Positions 24,401-34,600 of a stretch of DNA of 64,000 bases are shown in pieces; within the stretch, counting starts at the first letter, position 1; each line of letters opens with the position of its first letter. The notes beneath the pieces were generated by a model that did not search any database, was not told where the DNA came from, and saw only the letters and a program-made list of their open reading frames with translations. Origin of the DNA: Cyclaneusma minus (taxonomy: Eukaryota > Ascomycota > Leotiomycetes > Marthamycetales > Marthamycetaceae). Position numbers and translations under genes: made by a program. The DNA lies in contig JAKZHN010000002.1 in the NCBI GenBank assembly GCA_037179335.1, forward strand, positions 434,001 through 498,000. The letters are read 5' to 3'.

Positions 24401-25640
24401 TTTCCTTCTGAATAGCTTGAAACGGTTCTTTTTTAAAAAAAATTAAATATTTTATAATAAAAATGCTTAATAAGTAAAATTTTATTTTATTTTATTTGCT
24501 TAATTAGAAAATTAATATTTGAAAAGCAATTTTATAAATTTAAAGCGTTTTTAAAAAAATTTAAAAAATTTGCTATTTATAAATTGGTTTTTTTAAATTG
24601 GTATATTGGTAATAAAAGAAAATTAATTAAAATTATTAAATAATAAAACGCTTGTTTAATTAATAAACTTTAATATAAATTGAATAAAACTCGGCTAAAT
24701 TTTATTGCACTTGTTATTTAGCTTTTTTAATATTTTTTAATTTATTATATTAATTTTATTAACAATTGAATACCTAATAAACGCTAATAAACGCTTTAGT
24801 TTATTATTAATTCAATTTGTGTTTCTTAAAATTATATTTTTATTGGTATTAATTTTAATTTTAAATGCTTTATAAAAAATAGCATTATAAATATTTATTG
24901 CAATTGCATTAATAAATGCAAAAATAAAAATTTAATTGTAACAATTTATAATATTTATTTCAAAAACATATGCATATATAAAAAATATTTTTTTTGTATT
25001 TTTTTTGCCCACTAATATATACAAGGCTTTAATTTTAAATATTAGCAATATAATTTAAATTGTTATTAAAATTGGTTTTTTATATATAATAAAGCAATAT
25101 TATTATAATTAGGCATTGCTTTTTATTTAATTTATATTAATTTATTACCAATTTTAGAAGCTTTTGCGAAATTAAGCAATTAAATTTTCTAAATTAGGAA
25201 ATTTTAGCGGCTTTTTTTTATAGGCAGCGGTAAGAAAAGAAATTGTTTTTAAATAGGAGAAAATGAAAAAAAAAAGAACTTGGATAAAGCTTTAAAAAGC
25301 TTAAATTTCAAAAATTCAAATTTAAAAAACCAATTTTAAATAGCTTGCTAAATATATTAAAAAGGATTTTAAAAATTGGCTATTATAAATTTAATTCTTT
25401 TAAGCAAATTTAAAGCATAAAAATATAGCAGAATAACTAGGTATTTAAATTAAATTGGATTTTTAAATTAAACCAAGCCTTAAATTAAATGGACTTTTAA
25501 ATTAGAGTATAAGCTTTAAATTATATTAAGCAATAGGCAATTTTAAATATACGCGTAAATAAGGCATTTTATATTATGCTTAATAAGCGTATTAAATTAG
25601 CTGTGATTGGTATTTAATTATGGCTGGAAATTTTGCTTAT

Positions 25641-28355
25641 AATATTATACCTTTATTTTCCGCAAGCCGGAAAAGTGGGGCAAACAATTCTATATCGATC
25701 GGTATTTTGGCGAGTGACCGGCAAAACGTTTTTCCCTGTACCGGATAGTCTTTGCCCTTCGGTCGAAAGCACGTCTGCTAGTGGCGTCGCGCATACTGCA
25801 GCGAGATCGTGGCTTCCCGGGAGGCGGGAATTCGTAAAAGGGTGAAACTTCTCCTGATGACAATTCTTAGGTGGCTGTCTTTGCCACGATACTATTGAAG
25901 TAAATAATCTGATTATTAGAACTCATGCTAATTATTGACGTCTCCCCAATTATTGGATACATGTACCGATATTCATAAAAGCTTGGGTGGTGCCTGAAAT
26001 AGTAGTCCAAGCCATGACTTAATGGAACCATAAATTCCCATAAAAGCCTGGAGTCGAGAGGCTGGAAAGTCTCCCCCCTCTTCCGGACTCCAGTCTTCTC
26101 CAGTGCAGCTCAGATCTCACTCCGGGCCCATCAAAATTGGGGGCGCAGAAGATAGGGATTTGTGACGTCGGGCTGACAGGCCATGTTGGTGTTGGAAGAG
26201 GGCCTCGGGGGTCTCTTTCTCCAGCTTTTGGTAACCTATCATCCAGCTGCTGGATTCGGAAATATTAGTAAAGCTTTAAATGCGGTGGCTCTGTGCTACT
26301 CCGGTGGGATTCAGGGGCGTCTGCTGTCTGCCTCACTACTGCTCGAGATAGCGTGGATGCCCGTGACCCCAAAAACAGTCGAAATAGCTTAGTGAGAACA
26401 ATGATGGTGAGAATATCCGCGGATTGAATATGGATTGCGTATTCTCGTCGATATATTTGAATGCACTATTGATATCGTTATCTTGGCCTAATCGGGAGTC
26501 TTGCATTTGTGCACGAGATGACAACGGCTTTCAGCACCATCTCGAGTCTGTCGGCCTCCCACACACTCGTCCACCATGGCACAAGAAGGGGATCTCAACG
26601 GCGACCGATCGAGAACGTGCCGCCTGATCATCACCAAAAGCCCCATGTTTCGGCTTTCGAACTAGGAATGGGTTTGCGATGACATCCGCCGCCGCTACTG
26701 CATCGCAGCATTGCATCTACCACCGCGTGACAGCCTCACCTTTGTCGATGTGGAGATCTCTCATGCTCGAGTTCTCGCAGACATCGCCCTTTCGGATTCC
26801 CGTGATAGCACCGCCTTGCTGCTGCGCGGTCGGACGGGTTTTGCACGCCCGCGCCGGGCCCGGAAGCAGCTGCTGCAGGCAAGGCCCATTGAAGACGTGC
26901 TCAACTCACCGACAGACCCACGACGCTGCTCCTCCCCTCGTGCTGCACCCATCGAACTCTGCTGCCAGCTGCCAAGCATCGCCATGATCCGCAGGGCCCC
27001 TGGCAAGCGTGCCCCAGCGCGCCATCCCGAGAGCAGTAAAGCGCCTGCCCGGGGCTTCAGAACGCCCAAATTGAGGCCTGAACCTTGCTGCTGCTGCCCC
27101 CTCCTGGCCGCCCCTGTCAGGCAATATGAGCGCGACCTGGGTTATGGGATCAATCTGCTGGGGTCGAGCAGATGGTGTGCCCTCGCCTGCCCTGTGCTGC
27201 GTGGGCTTAATAGTAATGCCCCCATGGCCACCCTCGTCAGCTCGCAACTTGGTGACTGCTTTATTGTGAGCCCAGATTCTCCCTTCAAGTTCCGCGCTGT
27301 CGTTTCGCACTGTCGTTTCGCACTGTCGTTTCTTATTTCGAATCTTATATGCCGTCCGGCCTCGACGCTACCAAGACGGCATGAGGAAACCGCTGTCTCT
27401 TATTTCCACATCCTCATTTCACGGAAAGCCTTCTCTTTCGGGCCAGGCCGATACGTTTGCACCCGACCGGATCAGAGGTTTGAAAAAGGGAGGAGGATCA
27501 ATAGTCAACACCCACACCCGTCTCTCGCCCACAACAAAGCACAAGACACTTATCTCACACCTCGTCGTCGATAGTCTGCAACGGGTCTGGTATTCATCCC
27601 GAAGCTCGACTCTCTATCAACACGTCTTTTACAGTTCAATGCCCCCGGACCAGCTCGAAGCATAACTGATGACACTCGGGTCTCCAAGCCGTCTCGACCA
27701 GCATCAGCTCACCTGTTCGAGAGTTGGATCTAAACTTTAACGAAAGGTAAATCCCACGTTCCCAAACCTCAGCTTCGTCCCTGTTCCTTGCACAGTTCTC
27801 CCCATTCAAAAGTGTCATGTTTTGCCCTGTGTGGAGGAATCATGCGTGTCCTATATCAAACTCTCCCATATTATCAGCCGCCCGACTCCCATTCTCCAGG
27901 GCCGTGTCCCACTCTCATGCGCGCGTCCGCCCAAGCACGCGCACTGCCGCCGTACTCGACAGTCTCGACCTAACTGCAATCCTTGTTGATAAATTGCTGA
28001 TCTATATCTGTGCACAGCCGAACGCTACTGGCGAGCCGCGTCCAATTAAAGAAAAGTTAGACTGAGGGCATGGTTTAAGACCAACCTGTCAGCACCTCCG
28101 CAATACTTTTGACATCGCAGTTGTCGTCGTGCTGAACACCTTACTTACTACATATGCCTAGTCGATAGTCGATACTGCGTGCTGACCCCTGGACATCCTC
28201 CACACTCGACTTAATATACCGGAATAAGTGCGAGCGCCGACCTGCGTTTTATGCATTGAGGAAACGTCCCGCACCACGCAAACTATATTTGGGTACATCA
28301 TCCACAGTCTGCCCTATTCGTCATATAACACGGTCACGCCCCCTCCTTTGACAAG
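25641..28355. other. intergenic / long 5' leader region
   Basis: Composition returns to normal at about 25650. Several long frames exist, the largest 287 codons at 26711-27574 on plus. They are rich in Ala, Pro, Arg and Cys, overlap frames on the other strand, and show no domain. A 13-14-bp direct repeat (CTGTCGTTTCGCA) occurs three times at 27297-27333. Pyrimidine-rich DNA near 27500-28350 may be promoter and 5' leader of the gene at 28356. Confidence 0.4.
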
Positions 28356-31301
28356 ATGTTTTCTTCTTTTGGAAAGTCGGCTTCCAGTCGAAAGGGGTCT
28401 GTCAATAAGGAGTTGCTGGGCCAGATCACAATTAGCGAGTCTTCATCAACAGCTTCCTTCGAACCTTCTATTGATGGACCACCTTCGCCCGAGCAGATCC
28501 GTGCCTACACTGAACAATTGAGGAGGACTTCGCTATTTGGTCACCACACTCGAAGCCACACGACTACTTCCGCAAGCTCGTCTATCCACTCAGTCGCCGC
28601 CACCATGAACGAATCAGGAGGATCCGCGGATATCAGCCCGAGGTTGTCTCGAAGATCATCTCAGAAATCACATACCAGCACCATGGCCACGAGAGCAGAG
28701 AGGCCAGAGAGTATCAACCTGTTTGGAAAGGCGATATTCACCCGGACTGCAAAGAAGATGCGCCGAGGTCAGAGCGAGGCCAATATTTCAACACACGATG
28801 TACTTGCCGGAGCCACTCACGGGGAGTCGGCGCGAGATCGATTCTATAGCAGGTCGAATAGCAGATCGAAGAGCAGTTCCCGGCGAGGAACATTGACGAA
28901 CTACCCTTCGCCCACTCTCGAAGAAGCACCGAGTTTCATCTCGAAGCCATACAACTTTCAACATCTCACCCACACGCGCCAGGAGCATCTTCCCAACCTC
29001 GAACGAACACCTGGTAATGAGCTTTGCTCGCAGTTCTCAGCCATACGTGCTTCCCAGCAACCCGAGAAAGGACTGAAAGGTATACGGGCACAAGATCTAC
29101 TCTTCGAGAACTTCTCATCGGAGGCTCTCTCAAAACCTTGTGAAACATCACACGCAGTATCGCCCCAGACCAGCCCAAAAGCAATACCACAAATTCCATC
29201 TCCCACATCAGAAAGGCCTCTTTCGATTAAGCATACCAAGTCGCATGACAGCCTTCGCAGATCACCAAGGCGGCCTATGAGGTCCCCTCCATGTCCGATT
29301 GCGCTGCCTCAAAGGGTCTCGTCAAGAATAGCTTCCATGCGACCTGAGGATCACAACCTACATAGCTCTAACCGACCACGAACAAGCGTTGGCGTTCTCC
29401 GATCACCGATCATCGTCCAAACACCTCCACCAAACGAAGCTTTGGACTATTTCTCAGCAGTCCCAGTAGCTCAAACACTCACAACTCCAGAAGAGCCATG
29501 TTGGCCCCTAGGACCCGGCATCTCCAGCAGTTTCGGCAGCGAGCTCGCCGAAGTCCCCGAAGAAGATGAAAAGCCCAGCAGTAACAAGCGCCTTTCTGTC
29601 ATCTACTCCAATAAACGCGCATCACGCTCCGTGCCCGATTTCCACCTGCCTCAAGAGTCAGACATCGAGGAAGAGCGAGATCTCGAATACCGCCCCGAAA
29701 CTGGCATGTCCGACACAATCGGCAACACCGCCGTCTCTAACAGCATCATCCTCGCCGGCCCTTCTGAATCCAAGCCAGAACAACCATCACGATCTAGCTT
29801 AGATAACTGGGAAGCAGACATCGACTACTGCTACGAGCACGAAGCCGACGCCAATTTCGACTACGAATGGACACGACGCTCGCTCGACAAGAATAGCGAG
29901 TCCTCCCTAACCCAACTAGCCCCGAGTCCTGAACACTCGGCGAAAAAGCGAGCCTCCCGCAACATGGTGCCGCTCTTGAACATCGACAATTCGGATGACG
30001 AAACAACGCCTTCTGGGCGTGCTGCCGCGCGTTTCCGCGCTAGCCTGCTTGTGCCAAGTCCGACTGATACACCAGAGTTAAGCCCGATATCTAGCATGTC
30101 TAACTCGCTTTCCCAGCTCTCCTTGGCTTCTTCTGAGCTTTGCACTCCGGTCCACACGCAACCGCTGTCAACTCCTGAGTCCGAGCACACTATCCGCGCA
30201 GAATCCCAAACTGCGAGAAAAGCGCGACACACGCATTTGCGTATTCCTAGCCAAGCATCAGCGTCATCTTTCCAAGAATCCCAGGGCTTCACACTCTCCC
30301 CATCTCTGTTAATCCCACGCGATTTCGCCGCTCAGGTGGAGCAGGAAGAGCTTTATGATGAGCTCATGTCGAATCGGGACAATGATATTCGTGATATGCA
30401 CATTTTGCCCAGTCATTTTGGGGGGAACGAGCATGATGGCTTTGGCATGTCTAGCATGTCATGCTTCAAGCACCAATCCGCACTTTCGCAATCAGCGCTT
30501 GACGAAATTAACGATGCACGATCGAGCACTACGTCCTATAGCTACCGCAGCTCTTCAGGCCAATTCTCGCGAGCCAGTGGCCTACGCAGCTCCGGTCTTA
30601 CAGGCCTCACCAAGTCCAGCTCCCAGGAATCAGTCATCCTCGCCGCAGCGCCGAAGATGAGCAAGGAGAATCATTATTCGGTTCCGAGCACCGGTTCGCT
30701 TCCTGAGCTTGAGCCTAGCTCGGCACGAAACTCCTCCGCACGAAACTCGCACTTTAGCCATGCGCTCACTTCTTCTTCCGTCTCTGCCGAGGATGTGGAT
30801 CACATCATGGGTGTGCAGGCAGAGAGTCCCAGCAAGACTATGCATGTCCAAGACATGATTTCCGCGCTCCGTTGCTCCGAAGACTCAACAAGTTGTTATG
30901 CCGAATCGCCAACTATCGCGCCGATCTCTCCTGTTGAAAGCCCTATTTTGAGTCACTTTAACATCGGGAAGCCAATGTTCGTGCCGGTGAAGACGCCGAG
31001 CGATAAGAGTTCGATGGGTGAAATGAATTTGGGGAAGCTGTCGCCGCTGAGTCCGGTTCGCGAGGGCTTTGAGTCTGAGGTTAAGGATAAGGATGATGAA
31101 GAGATTCCCGCGTCGTCGGCGAGAAGGGGTGTTAGTGCTACGAGAGAGCCAATGCACGGACGCAAGTTTTCTGCGCCGCTGCTGAACTTTGAGGGGAAGG
31201 AGAAGATGGAGATGCCGAAGAGTAGGATGAGGAGTAAAAGTGGGAGTGCAGGCGTGGGCGTCAAGAAGAGTAGGGGGTATAACCTCTTCCCTCAAGTCTA
31301 A
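28356..31301 (+). CDS. large serine-rich orphan protein (981 aa)
   Basis: A single uninterrupted frame starts at an ATG in good context (ACAAGATGT) and codes for 981 residues. The product is rich in Ser, Pro, Glu and Arg and looks largely disordered. It carries many SP/TP dipeptides and RS-type runs (for example RSNSRSKSSSRR near residue 170), so it is a likely phosphoprotein. Short sequence blocks such as SINLFGKAIFTRTAKKMRRG (about 129-148) and the C-terminal KKSRGYNLFPQV look more ordered and could be binding motifs. I see no catalytic domain, signal peptide or membrane segment. Long intronless proteins of this kind occur in Pezizomycotina without assigned function. The coding status is well supported by length and codon character. 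Confidence 0.8.
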   Translation: MFSSFGKSASSRKGSVNKELLGQITISESSSTASFEPSIDGPPSPEQIRAYTEQLRRTSLFGHHTRSHTTTSASSSIHSVAATMNESGGSADISPRLSRRSSQKSHTSTMATRAERPESINLFGKAIFTRTAKKMRRGQSEANISTHDVLAGATHGESARDRFYSRSNSRSKSSSRRGTLTNYPSPTLEEAPSFISKPYNFQHLTHTRQEHLPNLERTPGNELCSQFSAIRASQQPEKGLKGIRAQDLLFENFSSEALSKPCETSHAVSPQTSPKAIPQIPSPTSERPLSIKHTKSHDSLRRSPRRPMRSPPCPIALPQRVSSRIASMRPEDHNLHSSNRPRTSVGVLRSPIIVQTPPPNEALDYFSAVPVAQTLTTPEEPCWPLGPGISSSFGSELAEVPEEDEKPSSNKRLSVIYSNKRASRSVPDFHLPQESDIEEERDLEYRPETGMSDTIGNTAVSNSIILAGPSESKPEQPSRSSLDNWEADIDYCYEHEADANFDYEWTRRSLDKNSESSLTQLAPSPEHSAKKRASRNMVPLLNIDNSDDETTPSGRAAARFRASLLVPSPTDTPELSPISSMSNSLSQLSLASSELCTPVHTQPLSTPESEHTIRAESQTARKARHTHLRIPSQASASSFQESQGFTLSPSLLIPRDFAAQVEQEELYDELMSNRDNDIRDMHILPSHFGGNEHDGFGMSSMSCFKHQSALSQSALDEINDARSSTTSYSYRSSSGQFSRASGLRSSGLTGLTKSSSQESVILAAAPKMSKENHYSVPSTGSLPELEPSSARNSSARNSHFSHALTSSSVSAEDVDHIMGVQAESPSKTMHVQDMISALRCSEDSTSCYAESPTIAPISPVESPILSHFNIGKPMFVPVKTPSDKSSMGEMNLGKLSPLSPVREGFESEVKDKDDEEIPASSARRGVSATREPMHGRKFSAPLLNFEGKEKMEMPKSRMRSKSGSAGVGVKKSRGYNLFPQV

Positions 31302-31815
31302 GTGGGGGTTTTATGAAATATGATGGGGGTACAAGGCTTTTGGAATTACACTCACAAGGAAGGAATGGAGCATAGGGGTGGGATATGGATCGAGCATTCT
31401 GAGGCGATGTGGCGAAAACGAAAGGTGTTTTGCGAGCGAGCACACACAGATCCTACGGGGTCTCTCAAAAATTGTTTTTTCTTTGTACATTTTGGACAGG
31501 TGCACGTGGGTAGCATTGGATGGCGGCATGGAAGGAACACTGGCAATTGGATGTTTAGTGGCATGGCATAGTCACTGGATAGTGCATTGGATTCTGGTTG
31601 GACCTTGGTGTTCTATTTTCGCTGGGAGGGGAATTGGAGTCTTGTATTCATAGGTGTATAGCTGGGATATCTTGTCGTGGTATGGCATAGTCTAGCGCAT
31701 AATGGATCTGTACCAGACAGATGGAAGGAATTCAACATGTTCGATAACAAAAACTTGCATTTTTCTGAATGTGTTGCTGGGAATGTTCAATATGCTGGCG
31801 GTGTTAAGAAACACA
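31302..31815. other. 3' flank of the serine-rich gene
   Basis: Short frames occur on both strands without domains. This is the likely 3' untranslated region followed by spacer, running into the minisatellite. Confidence 0.5.
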
Positions 31816-32061
31816 GGTCGTTTGTGGTGAGAAATACAGGCCGTCCGTATTAAGAAATACAGGTTATCCGTGGTATTAAAAAACACAGCCCATCCGTATT
31901 GAGAAATACAGGTTATCCGCGGTATTGAAAAACACAGGCCGTCAGTGGTAAGAAACACAGGCCATCCGTATTGAGAAATACAGGTTATCAGTGGTATTAA
32001 AAAACACAGGCCGTTTGCGGTATCGAGAAACATAGGCCGTGTTGGTTTAACGGGAATCACA
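31816..32061. repeat. minisatellite of 23- and 26-bp units, about 10 copies
   Basis: Each unit starts GGYYRTCCG and ends AAAYACA or AAACACA. Successive starts are 31816, 31839, 31862, 31888, 31911, 31937, 31960, 31983, 32009 and 32035. Two forms alternate for much of the array: a 23-bp type (GGCCGTCCGTATTAAGAAAT plus ACA) and a 26-bp type carrying an extra GTG/GCG before GTATT. A minus-strand frame crosses the array (VFLNT/CISQYG repeat), but it is probably not a gene. Confidence 0.85.
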
Positions 32062-32220
32062 GTAAACTGGTGGGGAGCTAGCTCGGGTGGTGGTGTAGTA
32101 GTGATTCATGGTGAGGAGAAGAGGAGCGGTGGTGCGAGGCTGAAGCTATCGTCACCCTCCCTAGTTGCTGCCTAAGGCTGCCAGGCAATAAACCCCTGAG
32201 CTTCTACTACTGCCCAGACA

Positions 32221-32276
32221 GGCAGGCCGTCTGTGGTATTAAGAAGAAACACAGGCTGTCCGTATTAAGCAACCTA
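32221..32276. repeat. two further units of the 23/26-bp repeat
   Basis: The segments GGCCGTCTGTGGTATTAAGA and CACAGGCTGTCCGTATTAAG belong to the same family as the array at 31816-32061, separated from it by about 160 bp of unrelated sequence. Confidence 0.7.
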
Positions 32277-32694
32277 GCATTTCAATTTTTTTTTTTTTTA
32301 AATTTTACCTAAGTATATTCATAACTTAATATATTTGTATTTCAAACATTTTCTATTTTACCTGTATTTTGACAATATTTTATATTGCCAATTTTTATAT
32401 TTTGGCACCTTTGCTTTCTAAATAGTTTGGTTTTTCAATACTTTGAGTTATTAGGGTATTTTTGCACAAGGCATTACCAAGGCATATAGCCTTTAGCTTT
32501 TGTGATTGAAAAAACCAGGCTTGCATTTTACAAATAATCTACACAACATAACCGAGGCCGCGTTTCCTAGCAGTCTTTTCCCCCTGCAAAAACTGCTGCG
32601 CCATTGAAATCACCGCCTAGTCCGTCAATAATACCAGCCGCTCATCCTCGCTTTCAATCTATCAATCCATCTCACCATCATTAAATGTAGCTTC
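32277..32694. other. AT-rich 3' flank
   Basis: Locally AT-rich DNA with a run of T at 32287-32301, located downstream of the minus-strand F-box gene. No gene is seen. It may contain polyadenylation signals, but none is distinctive. Confidence 0.4.
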
Positions 32695-34329
32695 CTACCC
32701 ATCATTGCTCTCCTCCACATCCCCATCACCATTGCCGCCACCATCATCATGCCCCTCCACATTCCCGCTCTCCTCCTCGACATCGCCCTCTTCATCTTCC
32801 ACCACCGGCACAGGGTACACTGGAAGACTGAAGTCCTCCTCGTGTGCAGCAGCCATAAATGCACGGGTCAAACGGGCGGAATATCGGTCCACTCGAAAAC
32901 TCCGACCTTCCTGTTCATCACCCTTCCATAACATCTCCCGGTGTGCCGTCTTCTTGTCGTAGACGTTCAGAAGTTTGACGGACTTCAGACGAGGTAGGGG
33001 AGGTAGGTTCCTCAGAAGATCGTCCCAGGAACTCGGCATCTCAGCAATGTGATCCCGCCACTCCTTCTCGGTCTGCTCTTTTGGCTTAATTGGCTCGGTC
33101 ACATGTAAATACATGGCTGTAGCCAGCCAGAGATTGGTCCGGGGAGGTAGAAGGTCGAGGGCGAAAGTGTCAAGGTGCAAGGTCTCCAGCGTGCTGGAGT
33201 GCTTCTTCAGGAACTCCAGAAAAGTTGTGCCCAACATCTCCGTGTGATTGACCTTGAAAGTCCTGAGCTTTGGAAGATGAATGTGCGAAAGCGTGTCAGA
33301 AACTCCCATCAGAGAGCGCTTGTACTCGTAGTCTTCATGCCAAGTCAAGCGCCTTTCAATGACCAGGTGCTCCAGCGATTGAGCAAAGTTGAGATAAAAC
33401 TTCACAAAATCCCACCCGCTACCACTCGGCTGGTGCCCGTAAATCTCCTTATCCGTGAGGAGAAGAAGGGATTTGACTTGGCCAAGGCCGGAGGATAGAA
33501 TGCCGTCGAGCCATTGTTGTTGGGCGCTTGTGAGCCTCCAGTCATCGGTGGTGGTGCACAACCACATCTGACCTTCGACGTTCCCCAGGTTCAGCTCCAG
33601 CACTTTCTTCTCTGCCAGACCAAGCGCTTCGAACAGGACACTGTATGCAAACTTCATGATGACGTTATCATCGGTCCTAAACGAGCTTCGACCGAAAAGC
33701 ATGAGCTTCTTCCACACCCGAGTTTGATCGCCCAACTCGGAGAGGATGGGAATTCGATTCGGAGAAGTCATCGGAGGGATATTGTCGAGGCCGTGATACG
33801 CACGCTCAATGTACGAATCTTGGTAGAACGGCTGTCGGTGTGCCGTAATACTCTGCAGATTCGTGAAACGGTTGAGACATGCTGCTAACGCTTCAGAAGC
33901 AGCTTGTTGATGGATGCCTCCTCCGTGCAAGACGTTAGTTTGTCCGGCGATCAAACCCCTCAAGCAATCCCAAGCTGCGCGTTCTTCGCCAACCAGGCTC
34001 TGCATATCAGGCGGAGGACGTCCGACGCCCGTCCATCTCGCGACGTTGCGGTAAGCCAGGTACTGAGATTCACTCAGTAGCAGATCGTTGACAAGGTTGG
34101 CTCGAAAAACCATGTATTTCACGTGCTTGGCCAGATGATCATTCTGGGCAAGCTCACTCAGCCGTCTCATCGGATCATGCAACGGCATCACGAAGACGGT
34201 CTTGTAGAGTTCCTCAGCAACCAGGGTCGCGAAGTTCTTGCTGACCAACCTCAAGTTCTTCAGCGATCTGGGGCGAGCATAGCCGAAGATCTTGAGCAGA
34301 AGCTCGTTTGGCAAAGAAGATTGAGGCAT
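32695..34329 (-). CDS. F-box protein (544 aa)
   Basis: Translation probably starts at the ATG at 34329, directly before the F-box. The frame is open 68 codons further upstream, but that part is low-complexity sequence made by a minisatellite. Residues about 4-45 (SLPNELLLKIFGYARPRSLK, then LRLVSKNFA) match the F-box, which binds Skp1 in SCF ubiquitin ligases. The rest has no recognisable substrate-binding repeat such as WD40 or regular LRR. It contains leucine-spaced segments (LRTFKVNHTE, LETLHLDTFALDLLPP) typical of degenerate LRR-like C-termini in fungal F-box families. The C-terminus is strongly acidic (VEDEEGDVEEESGNVEGHDD). It has the same layout as the F-box gene at 39367 but low obvious sequence similarity. 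The substrate is unknown. Confidence 0.8.
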   Translation of the reverse strand: MPQSSLPNELLLKIFGYARPRSLKNLRLVSKNFATLVAEELYKTVFVMPLHDPMRRLSELAQNDHLAKHVKYMVFRANLVNDLLLSESQYLAYRNVARWTGVGRPPPDMQSLVGEERAAWDCLRGLIAGQTNVLHGGGIHQQAASEALAACLNRFTNLQSITAHRQPFYQDSYIERAYHGLDNIPPMTSPNRIPILSELGDQTRVWKKLMLFGRSSFRTDDNVIMKFAYSVLFEALGLAEKKVLELNLGNVEGQMWLCTTTDDWRLTSAQQQWLDGILSSGLGQVKSLLLLTDKEIYGHQPSGSGWDFVKFYLNFAQSLEHLVIERRLTWHEDYEYKRSLMGVSDTLSHIHLPKLRTFKVNHTEMLGTTFLEFLKKHSSTLETLHLDTFALDLLPPRTNLWLATAMYLHVTEPIKPKEQTEKEWRDHIAEMPSSWDDLLRNLPPLPRLKSVKLLNVYDKKTAHREMLWKGDEQEGRSFRVDRYSARLTRAFMAAAHEEDFSLPVYPVPVVEDEEGDVEEESGNVEGHDDGGGNGDGDVEESNDG

Positions 34330-34413
34330 TTGGATTGTGTGGAGATGAAACTGGGAGGAGAGGTCGTAGAGGTAGATGGTCGAGGTTGGAGGGAGGGGGA
34401 GGTTGGGTGGAGG

Positions 34414-34600
34414 GGTCGAGCTCGGAGGGTGGGGTTGGAGCTGAAGCAAGCAGGCAGATCTGGAGAGGGATCTGGTCGAGCTTGGAGGGGCGGGGTCGAG
34501 CTCGGAGGGCGGGGTTAGATCTGAAGCAAGCAAGCAGATCTGGAGAGGGATCTGGTCGAGCTTGGAGGGCGGGGTTGGAGCTGAAGCAAGCAGGCAAATG
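34414..34600. repeat. 60-bp-class minisatellite upstream of the F-box gene
   Basis: The motif CTGAAGCAAGCA occurs at 34441, 34521 and 34581. It is embedded in repeated GGTCGAGCTCGGAGGG and GATCTGGAGAGGGATCTGG blocks. The spacing of 60 or 80 bp is explained by one extra 20-bp copy of the GTCGAGCTYGGAGGG block. The array lies in the 5' leader or promoter of the minus-strand F-box gene and extends its reading frame upstream. Confidence 0.75.

Larger units (their letters stand above)
15176..25640. repeat. 10.5-kb AT-rich island, RIP-like degenerate transposon DNA
   Basis: Composition changes abruptly at both edges to a very AT-rich sequence with stops in every frame. The remaining C and G are strikingly often in GpC steps (AGCT, GGCT, TGCT, GCC). 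This is the appearance of repeat-induced point mutation or a comparable deamination process acting on transposons in Pezizomycotina. Only one short stretch (17082-17357) suggests a protein. Local patches of higher GC at about 18508-18535 and 18935-18975 seem less mutated. A centromere-like or heterochromatic role is possible but cannot be read from sequence. Confidence 0.75.

Noticed and set aside
26711..27574. 287-codon plus frame
   Set aside because: Ala/Pro/Arg/Cys-rich with overlapping long frames on the other strand, no domain, and located in likely leader DNA of the next gene.
31692..32060. 122-codon minus frame with repeated peptides
   Set aside because: Created by the 23/26-bp minisatellite; units of different length would shift the frame and no start context is seen.
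31816..32061. Possible CRISPR-like array
   Set aside because: Units abut without unique spacers and the window is clearly fungal.
34330..34533. N-terminal extension of the first F-box protein
   Set aside because: The extension is low-complexity sequence from a minisatellite and starts in the repeat; the ATG at 34329 lies directly before the F-box.
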